64,000 bases of DNA, taken from the NCBI RefSeq assembly GCF_000716595.1, contig NZ_JNXC01000004.1, forward strand, positions 62,001 through 126,000. The letters are read 5' to 3'. The notes beneath the pieces are model-generated. The model ran no database searches. It saw only the letters and a list, made by a program, of their open reading frames with translations, and was not told the origin of the DNA. Positions 16,786 to 25,411 of the stretch are shown here, piece by piece. This DNA comes from Saccharothrix sp. NRRL B-16314 (GTDB taxonomy: Bacteria > Actinomycetota > Actinomycetes > Mycobacteriales > Pseudonocardiaceae). A program made the position numbers and the translations under genes. Numbering within the stretch: position 1 is the first letter of the stretch; each line of letters opens with the position of its first letter.

Positions 16786-18429
16786 GTGCGCGTGCTCGGT
16801 GTCAACGCGGTCTTCCACGATCCCGCCGCCGCCCTCGTGGTGGACGGCGAGGTGGTGGCCGCCGCCGAGGAGGAACGCTTCTCGCGGCGCAAGCACGGCA
16901 AGCGGCCGGTGCCGTTCTCCGCGTGGGAACAGCCGGAGCAGGCCGCGCGCTGGTGCCTCGCCCACGCCGGGCTCACCCCGGCCGACCTCGACGCCGTCGC
17001 CTACTCCTACGACCCGGACCTGGTCGAACCGAGCGACGTGCCGTGGGAGGACCTGCGCACCGAGTACGCCCGGCGCGCACCGTACTTCCTGGCCACCGCG
17101 CTGCCGGGGCTGGACCCGGCGACCGTGCGGTTCGTGCCGCACCACGTCGCGCACGCCGCGTCCGCCGGGCTGGCGGCGCCGTTCGGCGGTGACTGCGCGG
17201 TGCTGGTCAACGACGGTCGCGGCGAGTGCCGGTCGCACCTCGCGGGCAGCTACCGCGGCCACCGGCTGGAGACGCTGGCCGCGCAGCACCTGCCGCACTC
17301 CCTCGGGCTGCTGTACGAGGACCTGACCGAGCACCTCGGCTTCCTGCGGTCCAGCGACGAGTACAAGGTGATGGCGCTCGCCTCCTACGCCGAACCCGCG
17401 CACCTCGACCTGCTGCGGGAGCACGTCCGCGCGACCGAGGACGGCGGGTTCGCGGTGAAGCCGCTGGACTGGGCGACGCTGGCGAAGCGGCGCGAACCGG
17501 ACGGCGAGATGACGAAGGAGCACGCCGAACTGGCGGCGAGCGTGCAGGTCCGGGTCGAAGAGGTGCTGCTGGACCTGGTCCGGTGGCTGCACGAGCGGAC
17601 CGGGCAGAAGCGGCTGACCATGGCGGGCGGTGTGGCGCTGAACTGCGTGGCGAACACCCGGATCTTCGCCGAGGGTCCGTTCGACGAGGTGTGGGTGCAG
17701 CCGGCGGCGGGTGACGCGGGCACGGCTCTGGGCGCGGCCTTGCAGGTCGTGGCGGACGGCGGTGAGCCTGCCGCGCCGATGCCGGGCGCGGACCTCGGCC
17801 GGTCGTGGACCGACGCGGAGATCGCGGAGTACCTGCGCACCGCGAAGATCGCCTACGAGGAGCCCGCCGACGTGGCCGTCGCGGTCGCCGAGGCGTTGGC
17901 GGACGACCAGGTGGTGGCCTGGTTCCAGGGCCGCAGCGAGTACGGGCCGCGCGCGTTGGGCCGGCGGTCGCTGCTGGCGCACCCCGGTCGGGCGGAGAAC
18001 CTGGCCCGGCTGAACGAGGTGAAGGGGCGGGAGCAGTTCCGGCCGATCGCGCCGATGGTGCCGGCCGACCGCGCGGCGGAGCTGTTCGAGCGGGGGCCGT
18101 TGCCGAGCCCGTACATGCTGTTCGTGCACGACGTGCGGCCGGAGTGGCGTGACCGGATACCGGCGGTCGTGCACGTGGACGGCACGGCACGGGTCCAGAC
18201 GGTGGACCCGGGCTCGGAACCGCTGATGGCGCGGGTGCTCCGCGAGTTCGACCGGCGCACCGGCGTGCCGGTCGTGGTGAACACCAGCCTGAACACGGCA
18301 GGGCGGCCCATGGTGGACGACCCGCGCGACGCGCTGGAGTGCTTCGGCTCGGCGCCGGTCGACCTGCTGGCCATCGGCCGGTTCGTGGTGCGGCGGCCGG
18401 GTGCGGCCGGATCGGCGGGGCGGCCATGA
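16786..18429 (+). CDS. Carbamoyltransferase, NodU/CmcH/TobZ family
   Basis: A 547-residue enzyme with the two-domain layout of O-carbamoyltransferases: an N-terminal Kae1-like ATPase part (GVNAVFHDPAAALVVDGEVV, EEERFSRRKHGKR, PHHVAHAASA, MAGGVALNCVAN) and a C-terminal YrdC-like carbamoyl-transfer part with GRSEYGPRALGRRSLLA and NTSLNTAGRPMVDDPRDAL. It uses carbamoyl phosphate and ATP to carbamoylate a hydroxyl, typically on a sugar of an antibiotic, Nod factor or surface glycan. Here the partner genes make nucleotide sugars and transfer them, so the acceptor is probably a sugar of the glycan made by this cluster. The next gene overlaps by 4 bases (ATGA). Confidence 0.93.
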   Translation: MRVLGVNAVFHDPAAALVVDGEVVAAAEEERFSRRKHGKRPVPFSAWEQPEQAARWCLAHAGLTPADLDAVAYSYDPDLVEPSDVPWEDLRTEYARRAPYFLATALPGLDPATVRFVPHHVAHAASAGLAAPFGGDCAVLVNDGRGECRSHLAGSYRGHRLETLAAQHLPHSLGLLYEDLTEHLGFLRSSDEYKVMALASYAEPAHLDLLREHVRATEDGGFAVKPLDWATLAKRREPDGEMTKEHAELAASVQVRVEEVLLDLVRWLHERTGQKRLTMAGGVALNCVANTRIFAEGPFDEVWVQPAAGDAGTALGAALQVVADGGEPAAPMPGADLGRSWTDAEIAEYLRTAKIAYEEPADVAVAVAEALADDQVVAWFQGRSEYGPRALGRRSLLAHPGRAENLARLNEVKGREQFRPIAPMVPADRAAELFERGPLPSPYMLFVHDVRPEWRDRIPAVVHVDGTARVQTVDPGSEPLMARVLREFDRRTGVPVVVNTSLNTAGRPMVDDPRDALECFGSAPVDLLAIGRFVVRRPGAAGSAGRP

Positions 18430-19460
18430 GCGTCGACTACGCGGTGGTCATCCCGACCGTGGGCCGCGACAGCCTGCAAGTGGTGCTCGACGCGTTGGAG
18501 GAGGGCGACGGCCCGCCGCCGCGCGAGGTCATCGTCGTGGACGACCGGCCCGACCCCGGCCCGTTGCCGCCGACGCACTCCGCGAGGGTGTTGCGCACCG
18601 GTGGTCGGGGGCCGGCCGCCGCGCGCAACGCGGGGTGGCGTGCCGCTTGCTGCGAGTGGGTCGCGTTCCTGGACGACGACGTGGTCCCCGCGCACGACTG
18701 GAAGCTGCGGTTGGTCGACGACCTGGCCAGGTTGGGGTTGGACGTGGGCGCGTCGCAGGCGCGGGTCGTGGTGCCGCTGCCCGAGGACCGCGCGCCGACC
18801 GACTGGGAACGCGGCACGGCCGGGTTGGCGCACGCGCGGTGGATCACCGCGGACATGGCCTACCGGCGGGCGGCCCTGGTGCACGCGGGCGGGTTCGACG
18901 AGCGCTTCCCGCGCGCCTACCGGGAGGACGCCGAGCTGGCGCTGCGGGTGCAGGCGAACGGGTACCGGATCGTCAACGGGGAGCGCGTGACCACGCACCC
19001 GGTGCGCGCGGCGGGGTTCTTCGCCAGCCTGCGGCAGCAGCGCGGCAACGCCGACGACGCGCTGGTGCGGCGGTTGATCGGTCCGGAGTGGCGGCGGCGG
19101 GTCGGCGGAGCGCCGGGACTGCTGCCGCGGCACGCGGTCACCGCGGCGTCCGGTGTGGCGGCGGTCCTCGGCGGACTGCTCGGCCTGCGGCGGACGGCGT
19201 TGGCGGCGGGTGGCGTGTGGGCGGCGTTGACCGCGTGGTTCGCCGTCGAACGCATCGCGCCCGGCCCGCGCACCCCCGACGAGGTGGCGAAGATGGTCGT
19301 CACCAGCGCCCTCATCCCACCCGCCGCGTGCCTGCACCGGTTGCGCGGCGAGTGGCGTCACCGGGCCGTGCCCGTCGCGGGTCGTGAACGCCGGATCGTC
19401 CTGGCGACCGACGACCGCTTGCGCGTGTCGGCCCGTGCGGGAGGGGCGGTGGAGCGATGA
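18426..19460 (+). CDS. Glycosyltransferase family 2 with C-terminal membrane segment
   Basis: A 344-residue protein with a GT-A fold: DYAVVIPTVGRDSLQVVLDAL at the N-terminus, EVIVVDDRPDP, the DxD-like FLDDDVVPAHDW near residue 80 and a catalytic-base region in YREDAELALRVQANGY. Residues about 235-280 hold one or two hydrophobic segments (AASGVAAVLGGLLGLRRTAL, GGVWAALTAWFAVERI), so it probably sits on the inner membrane face. It overlaps neighbours on both sides by 4 bases (ATGA), so it is co-translated with the carbamoyltransferase and the GT9 enzyme. Donor and acceptor unknown; UDP-xylose is a reasonable candidate donor. Confidence 0.88.
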   Translation: MSVDYAVVIPTVGRDSLQVVLDALEEGDGPPPREVIVVDDRPDPGPLPPTHSARVLRTGGRGPAAARNAGWRAACCEWVAFLDDDVVPAHDWKLRLVDDLARLGLDVGASQARVVVPLPEDRAPTDWERGTAGLAHARWITADMAYRRAALVHAGGFDERFPRAYREDAELALRVQANGYRIVNGERVTTHPVRAAGFFASLRQQRGNADDALVRRLIGPEWRRRVGGAPGLLPRHAVTAASGVAAVLGGLLGLRRTALAAGGVWAALTAWFAVERIAPGPRTPDEVAKMVVTSALIPPAACLHRLRGEWRHRAVPVAGRERRIVLATDDRLRVSARAGGAVER

Positions 19461-20347
19461 GGGTCCTGGTGCTGCGCGCCCTCGGTCTCGGTGACCTGCT
19501 GACGGCCGTGCCGGCGCTGCGCGGGTTGCGCCGGGCGTACCCGGACGCCGAGATCACCCTGGCCGCGCCCGGCTGGCTGGCCGACGCGGTCGGCCGGATC
19601 GACGCGGTCGACCGGCTGCTGCCCACCGAAGGGCTGGCGCCGATCGACTACGAGTCGCCGGACCTGGCGGTCAACCTGCACGGGTGCGGCCCGCGGAGCA
19701 CCGAGCTGCTGCGCGCCACCAAGCCCGCCCGGTTGATCACGCACGGCGTGCACGTGCCGTGGGCCGCGCACCAGCACGAGGTGCTGCGGTGGTGCCGGCT
19801 GCTGGCGCAGTTCGGCATCGCCTGCGACCCCGCCGACCTGCACCTGCCGCCGTTGCCGAGCAACGAGGCGATCGTCGTGCACCCCGGCGCCAGCCACGCC
19901 GCCCGCCGCTGGCCCGCGACGCGGTTCGCCGCGGTGGTGCGGGAGCTGGGGCCGGACGTGGTGGTGACCGGGAGTCCCGACGAGGCTCCCCTGGTGCGTG
20001 CGGTGGCACGGGGTCGCGAGCGGATGGGCGACCTGGCCGGGTTGCTGGACCTGGTGGCGGGTGCGCGGCTGGTGATCTGCGGCGACACCGGCGTGTCCCA
20101 CGTCGCCACCGCCTACCGCACGCCGTCGGTGGTGCTGTTCGGGCCGGTGTCCCCCGCGGAGTGGGGTCCGAGGTCCGGTCCGCACCGGGCGCTCTGGCAC
20201 GGGACGACCGGTGACACGTTCGCCGACCGGCCCGACCCGGGGCTGCTGGAGATCACCGTGGACGAGGTGCTGGACGCCGCGCGATCGATGCCGGGAGGTG
20301 GGCCGTGGCCGGGATCGGCGTCATCGGCGCCGGCTATGTCGGGCTGA
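19457..20347 (+). CDS. Glycosyltransferase family 9 (heptosyltransferase-like)
   Basis: A 296-residue GT-B protein of the ADP-heptose:LPS heptosyltransferase family: VLVLRALGLGDLLTAVPALR at the N-terminus, IVVHPGASHAARRWP in the middle, and the donor-site CGDTGVSHVATAYRTPSVVLFG. The family normally uses ADP-heptose, and this window also encodes a full ADP-heptose pathway, so an ADP-heptose donor is likely although this is a Gram-positive. The gene overlaps the previous one by 4 bases and the next by 43 bases, an unusually long overlap, because the next gene starts at GTG 20305 inside it. Confidence 0.88.
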   Translation: MRVLVLRALGLGDLLTAVPALRGLRRAYPDAEITLAAPGWLADAVGRIDAVDRLLPTEGLAPIDYESPDLAVNLHGCGPRSTELLRATKPARLITHGVHVPWAAHQHEVLRWCRLLAQFGIACDPADLHLPPLPSNEAIVVHPGASHAARRWPATRFAAVVRELGPDVVVTGSPDEAPLVRAVARGRERMGDLAGLLDLVAGARLVICGDTGVSHVATAYRTPSVVLFGPVSPAEWGPRSGPHRALWHGTTGDTFADRPDPGLLEITVDEVLDAARSMPGGGPWPGSASSAPAMSG

Positions 20348-21576
20348 CCACCGCTGCCTGCTTCGCCCGGCTCGGGCACGCCGTGGTGTGCGCGGACGTG
20401 GACGAGGCGAAGGTGGAGGCGCTCGGGCGGGCGGAGGTCGGTGCGCACGAGCCGGGGTTGGCGGAGTTGGTCGCGGAGGGGTTGCGGGCCGGGCGGTTGC
20501 GGTTCGTGACCGGCAACGCGGCGGCGCTGTCCGATGTGGACTTCGTGTTCCTGTGCGTGCCGACGCCGACGGGCCCGGACGGCGCGGCGGACCTGACCGC
20601 CGTGCACGCGGTGTTGCGCGAGGCGCGGGACGCGGTCCGGCCCGGGTGCGTGCTGGTGATCAAGTCGACGGTGCCGGCGGGCACGACCGAGCGGGTGGCG
20701 GCGGTGGTGCGGCGGCCGGACGTCCAGGTCGTGTCCAACCCCGAGTTCCTGCGTGAAGGCCATGCGGTGGACGACTTCCTGCGGCCTCAGCGGGTCGTGG
20801 TCGGCGCGGAGGACGAGGAGCCCGCGCGTCGGGTGGTGGCGCTGTACGAGGGCACGGGCGCGCCGGCGCTGGTGACGCGGAGCGCGAGCGCGGAGCTGGT
20901 GAAGTACGCGAGCAACTGCTTCCTGGCGATGAAGCTGTCCTACGTGAACAGCTTGGCCGAGTTGTGCGAGCAGGTCGGGGCGGACATCGCGGACGTGACC
21001 GAGGGGATGCGGCTGGACGACCGGATCGGGGCGTCGTTCCTGGACCCCGGGCCGGGGTGGGGCGGTTCGTGCTTCCCGAAGGACACCCGGGCGCTGCTGT
21101 CCACGGCCGAGGAGGCACACGTCGACTTCCCGTTGCTGCGGGCGACCATCGGCACGAACGGCCACCAGGCGCACCGGGTGGTGGGACTGGTGCGGGACGC
21201 GGTCGGGCCGTTGGACGGCGCGCGGTTGGGGTTGCTCGGGCTGACGTTCAAGGCGGGCACGGACGACCTGCGCGACTCGCCCGCGTTGGCGGTGGCGGCG
21301 CTGCTCGCCGCGGAGGGCGTCCGGCTGACCGGCTACGACCCGTGCGTCTCGGCCGACTGCGGGCCGGTGCGGGTGCTGGGGTCGCCGGAGGCGGTGGCGC
21401 GCGACGCGGACGGGCTGGTCGTGCTGACCGAGTGGCCGGAGTTCGCGGAGCTGGACTGGCCCAACCTGGCGGCGGTGATGACGGCGCCGGTCATCGTGGA
21501 CACCCGCAACCTCCTGCCGGTGGACAAGGTCACCGAGGCCGGTTTCCACCTGGTCTCCCTCGGCCGCCCGGCGTAG
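20305..21576 (+). CDS. UDP-glucose/GDP-mannose dehydrogenase family (UDP-glucose 6-dehydrogenase)
   Basis: A 423-residue enzyme from GTG 20305. The NAD site is IGVIGAGYVGLTTAACFARLG; the middle domain has SNPEFLREGHAVDDF and ELVKYASNCFLAMKLSYVN; the catalytic cysteine is in WGGSCFPKDTRAL; the C-terminal domain has LGLTFKAGTDDLRDSPAL. It should oxidise UDP-glucose to UDP-glucuronate with two NAD. With the UXS-like enzyme at 15788 this gives UDP-xylose. The 43-base overlap with the GT9 gene points to strict co-expression. Confidence 0.92.
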   Translation: MAGIGVIGAGYVGLTTAACFARLGHAVVCADVDEAKVEALGRAEVGAHEPGLAELVAEGLRAGRLRFVTGNAAALSDVDFVFLCVPTPTGPDGAADLTAVHAVLREARDAVRPGCVLVIKSTVPAGTTERVAAVVRRPDVQVVSNPEFLREGHAVDDFLRPQRVVVGAEDEEPARRVVALYEGTGAPALVTRSASAELVKYASNCFLAMKLSYVNSLAELCEQVGADIADVTEGMRLDDRIGASFLDPGPGWGGSCFPKDTRALLSTAEEAHVDFPLLRATIGTNGHQAHRVVGLVRDAVGPLDGARLGLLGLTFKAGTDDLRDSPALAVAALLAAEGVRLTGYDPCVSADCGPVRVLGSPEAVARDADGLVVLTEWPEFAELDWPNLAAVMTAPVIVDTRNLLPVDKVTEAGFHLVSLGRPA

Positions 21577-21596
21577 GCGCGAGCCGGCCGTCACAC

Positions 21597-21870
21597 CGTG
21601 CTCGATCGGCCTTCCAGCCACCCAGGACCTCGTCGGCACCGATGGCCGCACCGGACCGACCCGTCCCGCAGCCGGGGACGTGGTTGGCCGAGTGGCGCGG
21701 GGACACCAGGTCGTGGCGGTCGAAGGTGGCGCCGATCCACTTGATCGACCCGGCGAAGTCGACCCGGTCGGCGACGGGGGCGCGGTCGGCGACGGGGGCG
21801 CGGCCGGCTCCGACGAGGTCGACCTCCGGAGTGCTGTCGGTTCCACCAGCCACCCACCACGCCGGTGTTC
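21597..21870 (-). pseudogene. Remnant of an AAA-type ATPase with DUF234-like C-terminus
   Basis: On the minus strand one frame reads VVGGWWNRQHSGG and, after a one-base shift, the next frame reads TPEVDLVGAGRAPVA, then VDFAGSIKWIGATFDRHDL, then VPGCGT and GADEVLGGW. These are the consecutive landmarks of the C-terminal nuclease-like part of archaeal-type ATPases (DUF234), which are widespread in actinomycetes. The fragment has a frameshift, an 18-base tandem duplication encoding APVADR twice, and missing blocks near the end. No N-terminal ATPase part is present. It fills most of the gap 21577-21921 and marks old gene loss at the edge of the UDP-sugar cluster. Confidence 0.65.
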
Positions 21871-21921
21871 GAACCCGGGTTCCTCCGGGCCGTGGAGTAC
21901 GCCCAGGGTGGCGTGGCGTAG

Positions 21922-22626
21922 TCAGGTCCGCGGGTCCCAGCGGAAGAAGCGGGTGGACAGGGCGTTCGCCACGGCGGTCCAGGCGGCCACCGAGCCCACG
22001 GCTTCGAGGACGTGGTCGGTCGGGCCGCCCCACGCCGCCTGCGTGAGCGTGCCCAGGCCGCTGCCGGGGATCAGGAACACCCAGGCGTCCGCCCCTCCCG
22101 CCGTGCCCATCAGCCCGCCGACGATGATGGCGAAGAAGAACGGCGCCGTGGTGATCTGGGCCAGCTCCGCCGTGCCGGTGAGGCCGCTGGTGCAGATCCC
22201 CGCGGCGCAGCTGATCGCGGCACCGCCGACCAGCGCCAGGACCAGCAGGTCGGGACGGGTCGGCATCGGCGCGCCGGCGGCCACGCTCACCCCCAGCAGC
22301 ACCAACGCCTGCGCCAAGCCGAGCACCACCACCGGCAGCAGGATTCCGGTCAGCACCACCACGTCCGACGCCGCACCGGTCCGCAACCGCTTCAGGTACA
22401 GGTCCTGGCGGCGGGCGGTCAACGCGGTCGTCACCGTCACGTACACGGTGAACCCGAACGAGAAGAGCAGCTGGAGGGTGACCACCATCGTCCAGCCGTC
22501 GTCCTGACCGCCCACCCCCAGCGCGAAGTACAGCCCCGCCGCCAACGGCATCAGCACGGCCAACGCGGCGGCGGTCCGGTTGCGCAGCAGGAGCTTCAGC
22601 TCGGCGACGCCCAGTGCGGTGATCAT
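21922..22626 (-). CDS. ABC transporter permease (ABC-2 type)
   Basis: A 234-residue membrane protein with about six helices: an N-terminal cytosolic start (ITALGVAELKLLLRNRTAAA), then LAVLMPLAAGLYFALG, LQLLFSFGFTVYVTVTTAL, LTGILLPVVVLGLAQALVLLG, LVLALVGGAAISCAAGICTS and ITTAPFFFAIIVGGLMG. The layout is that of ABC-2 export permeases. The ATG at 22626 overlaps the stop of the ATPase gene (ATGA), so the two form one exporter. The divergent two-component system lies next to it, a typical arrangement for drug or lipid-stress exporters of the DesK/DesR or LiaSR style. Substrate unknown. Confidence 0.88.
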   Translation of the reverse strand: MITALGVAELKLLLRNRTAAALAVLMPLAAGLYFALGVGGQDDGWTMVVTLQLLFSFGFTVYVTVTTALTARRQDLYLKRLRTGAASDVVVLTGILLPVVVLGLAQALVLLGVSVAAGAPMPTRPDLLVLALVGGAAISCAAGICTSGLTGTAELAQITTAPFFFAIIVGGLMGTAGGADAWVFLIPGSGLGTLTQAAWGGPTDHVLEAVGSVAAWTAVANALSTRFFRWDPRT

Positions 22627-23546
22627 GCGGCCACTACCTCCTTGCCCGTCCGGGCACTGTGGAACACGTCCTCCAGCGACGCGTGGTGGGCACGGATCCG
22701 GCCCAACCGCAGGCCTTCCTGCCCCGCCCACGCCAGCAACACCGCCATGTCGTCCTGGAGCTCGCCGGTGCGCACCTCCACCCGACCGGACGGCCGGTGC
22801 ACCACGTCACCCGCCAGCATCGGCAGCGCGCCGACGTCGAGCCCGCCGGGCAGGTCGAACGAGATCCGCGCGGGCTGGGCCGCGAGCACGTCCACCAACG
22901 CGCCGGACACCGCCACCACCCCCTCGTGCATGATCGCCAGCCGGTGCGCCAGCGACTCGGCCTCCTCCAGGTAGTGCGTGGTCAGCACGACGGTCGTGCC
23001 CTCGGCCAGCAGCCCGCGCACCACCTCCCACGTCCGCTGCCGCGACTCCGGGTCGAGCCCGGTCGTCGGCTCGTCCAGGAACAGCAGCTCGGGCCGCCCG
23101 AGCACGGCCAGCGCGAGGTCCAGCCGACGCCGCTCACCGCCGGACAGCTGCTTGATCCGCACGTCCCGCCGGTGCGCCAGGTCCAGCCGCTCCAGCACGT
23201 CCTCGGTGGCACGCCGGCCGCTCGTGACGCCCCACAGCGCCACCATCTCCCGCGCCGTCAGGTCCGCCGGGAAGCCGCTGTCCTGGAGCATGATCCCGGT
23301 GCGCGCACGCAACGCCGCGCGTTCCCGGAACGGGTCCAGCCCCAGCACCCGCACGGTGCCCGCGAACGGCTCGCGCAACCCTTCCAACGTCTCCATCGTC
23401 GTCGTCTTGCCCGCGCCGTTGGTGCCGAGGAGGGCGAACAGCTCACCCTCCGAGACCTCGAAGTCGACCCCTCGCACGGCCTCGAACGAGCCGTAGCGGC
23501 ACCTCAGCCCCGCCACTTCGATCACCGGTTTCCTCATGGTCACCAT
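22623..23546 (-). CDS. ABC transporter ATP-binding protein
   Basis: A 307-residue ATPase of the DrrA/CcmA export group. Walker A is LLGTNGAGKTTT, the signature is LSGGERRRLDLALAVLG, and Walker B is ELLFLDEPTTGLDPESRQRTWE; the H-loop is TTHYLEEAE. The C-terminal 80 residues form the extra domain usual in ABC-2 exporters. ATG 23546 and ATG 23537 are both possible starts; neither has a strong ribosome site. It pairs with the permease downstream (4-base overlap) and lies divergent to the sensor kinase gene with 99 bases between. Confidence 0.92.
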   Translation of the reverse strand: MVTMRKPVIEVAGLRCRYGSFEAVRGVDFEVSEGELFALLGTNGAGKTTTMETLEGLREPFAGTVRVLGLDPFRERAALRARTGIMLQDSGFPADLTAREMVALWGVTSGRRATEDVLERLDLAHRRDVRIKQLSGGERRRLDLALAVLGRPELLFLDEPTTGLDPESRQRTWEVVRGLLAEGTTVVLTTHYLEEAESLAHRLAIMHEGVVAVSGALVDVLAAQPARISFDLPGGLDVGALPMLAGDVVHRPSGRVEVRTGELQDDMAVLLAWAGQEGLRLGRIRAHHASLEDVFHSARTGKEVVAA

Positions 23547-23645
23547 GCTGGTCGCGGTGACCCGCGCGCCCCAGTGCCACCGCGCACCGGTTCACGTGAC
23601 AGATGTCAGCAGACAGCCGTGCGACCGGGCTCGTAGATTCACCCT

Positions 23646-24812
23646 GTGACTCCCCTGAGCAGGCTGCGCCGCTACACGTGGTGGTCGGTGGCGGCGGGCG
23701 GCGCGGTGGTCGGTTTCGGCACCGCGCTCGACCTGGTCTCCCACGGCTACGGCCTGGTCAAGTCGCTGTCGGTGGCGTCGGCGGTGGTTCTGGTGATCGT
23801 CCAGCACACCCGCTACATGCGGCAGGCCATGGGCGGGCTGGGGCGTGGCGAGCGCCGGCGGTGGGAGCACGCGGCGACGTTCGCGGTGGCGCTGGCGGCG
23901 TGGGCGGTCATGAGCGGCAGCAACGGGTTCCTGCCCGCCTGGGCCTTGCTGCCCGCCCTGGTCGTCGCCCACGTGGGCGCGGTGCTGCCGGCTCGCAGCC
24001 GGTGGCCCGTCGTGGCGGTGATGTCGGTGCTGGCCATCGCGACCGGCGGCGTGTTCGGCGGCGCGGACGCCAGGCCCGCGATGGTGCTGGCCGCGGCGAT
24101 GATCGTCGCGCTGGTGTTCGCCGACCTCGTCCAGCTGTGGATCTGGCAGCTCGTGCTGCGGCAGGAGCAGGGCCGCAAGACCGCCGAGGCGCTGGCCGTG
24201 GCCGAGGAGCGGCTGCGGTTCGCCGCCGACCTGCACGACATCCAGGGTCACCACCTCCAGGCGATCGCGTTGAAGGGCGAACTGGCGCAGCGGCTGATCG
24301 GCCGCGACGACGACCTGGCGCGGCAGCACGCGGGCGAGGTGGCGGAACTGGCCCGGACCGCGTTGCGCGAGACCCGTGACGTGGTGCAGGGCTACCGGCG
24401 GGCGAGCCTGGGCACGGAGATCACCAACGCGGTGGGCGTGCTGCGCGCGGCGGGCATCGAGACGACGGTCGAGGGTGACGCGGTGGGCGTGCCGCCGCCG
24501 TTGCAGCCGCTGTTCGGCGCGCTGGTGCGGGAGGGTACGACGAACGTGCTGCGGCACAGCCGGGCGCGGCGGTGCGACGTGGTGATCAGCGCGGACGACG
24601 GCCAGGTGTGCGTGCGGCTGGTCAACGACGGCGTGCCACCCGATCTCGCGGGCGCCGACTTCGCGGGCGCTGATCTCGCGGGCACGGACGGGGCCGGCTC
24701 CGGGTTGGCCGGGCTGCGCGACCGGTTCTCCACCTTCGGCGGGCGGATCGAGGCCGGTCCGGCGGGCGTGGACGGGTTCGAGCTGGTCGGCCGGGCCGGG
24801 GTGGGCCGGTGA
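23646..24812 (+). CDS. Sensor histidine kinase, DesK-like
   Basis: A 388-residue membrane kinase from GTG 23646. Residues about 10-180 contain five or six hydrophobic segments (for example TWWSVAAGGAVVGFGTAL, TFAVALAAWAVM, AWALLPALVVAHVGAVLP). The HisKA_3 dimerisation helix has the phosphoacceptor His197 in RFAADLHDIQGHHLQ. The HATPase_c part has the N-box region LVREGTTNVLRHSRARRC and a G-box GSGLAGLRDRF. A small AGADFAGADLAGTDGAG repeat sits in the ATP lid. It overlaps the regulator gene by 4 bases (GTGA). It probably senses membrane or envelope state and controls the divergent ABC exporter. Confidence 0.9.
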   Translation: MTPLSRLRRYTWWSVAAGGAVVGFGTALDLVSHGYGLVKSLSVASAVVLVIVQHTRYMRQAMGGLGRGERRRWEHAATFAVALAAWAVMSGSNGFLPAWALLPALVVAHVGAVLPARSRWPVVAVMSVLAIATGGVFGGADARPAMVLAAAMIVALVFADLVQLWIWQLVLRQEQGRKTAEALAVAEERLRFAADLHDIQGHHLQAIALKGELAQRLIGRDDDLARQHAGEVAELARTALRETRDVVQGYRRASLGTEITNAVGVLRAAGIETTVEGDAVGVPPPLQPLFGALVREGTTNVLRHSRARRCDVVISADDGQVCVRLVNDGVPPDLAGADFAGADLAGTDGAGSGLAGLRDRFSTFGGRIEAGPAGVDGFELVGRAGVGR

Positions 24813-25411
24813 TCCGGGTGGTGCTGGCCGACGACGAGGACCTGATCCGGGGTGCGCTGGCGGCGCTGCTGGAGCTGGAGGACGACATCTCGGTGGTCGC
24901 GCAGGCCAGCGACGGTGACGCGGCGGTCGCGGCGGTGGTCGAGCACCGGCCGGACATCGCGGTGTTCGACCTGGAGATGCCCCGGCGGGACGGTGTGCTG
25001 GCGGCCGAGGCGGTCCGCGCGCTGGACGGCGTCGCGGTGGTCATCGTGACGCGGCACGCTCGGCCCGGTGTGCTCAGGCGGGCGTTGAGCGCGGGCGTGC
25101 GCGGGTTCGTGCCGAAGACGACGCCGGCCTCGCAGCTCGCCTCGATCCTGCGTGACGTGCACGAGGGCCGCCGGTACGTGGACTCCGAGATCGCCGCGGC
25201 CGCGCTGACCGAGGGCGCGTGCCCGTTGACCGCACGGGAGCTGGACGTGCTGCGGTACGCGCTCCGAGGCGGCACGGTCGCCACGATCGCCGCCGAGGCG
25301 CACCTGGCCGCCGGCACCGTGCGCAACTACCTGTCGTCGGCGATGACGAAGCTCGGCGTCAGCACCCGCTACGAGGCCGCCCGGCTGGCCTGGGACGAGG
25401 GCTGGATCTGA
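24809..25411 (+). CDS. LuxR-type response regulator, DesR/NarL-like
   Basis: A 200-residue regulator from GTG 24809. The receiver domain (1-120) has the acidic pair in VVLADDEDL, the phosphoacceptor Asp54 in IAVFDLEMP, Thr in VVIVTRHA and Lys in GFVPKTTP. The C-terminal LuxR helix-turn-helix (about 138-198) has LTARELDVLRYALRGGTVA and the recognition region AAGTVRNYLSSAMTKLGV. It is the partner of the kinase upstream. Its last 43 bases overlap the convergent aldehyde dehydrogenase gene. Confidence 0.92.
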   Translation: MIRVVLADDEDLIRGALAALLELEDDISVVAQASDGDAAVAAVVEHRPDIAVFDLEMPRRDGVLAAEAVRALDGVAVVIVTRHARPGVLRRALSAGVRGFVPKTTPASQLASILRDVHEGRRYVDSEIAAAALTEGACPLTARELDVLRYALRGGTVATIAAEAHLAAGTVRNYLSSAMTKLGVSTRYEAARLAWDEGWI

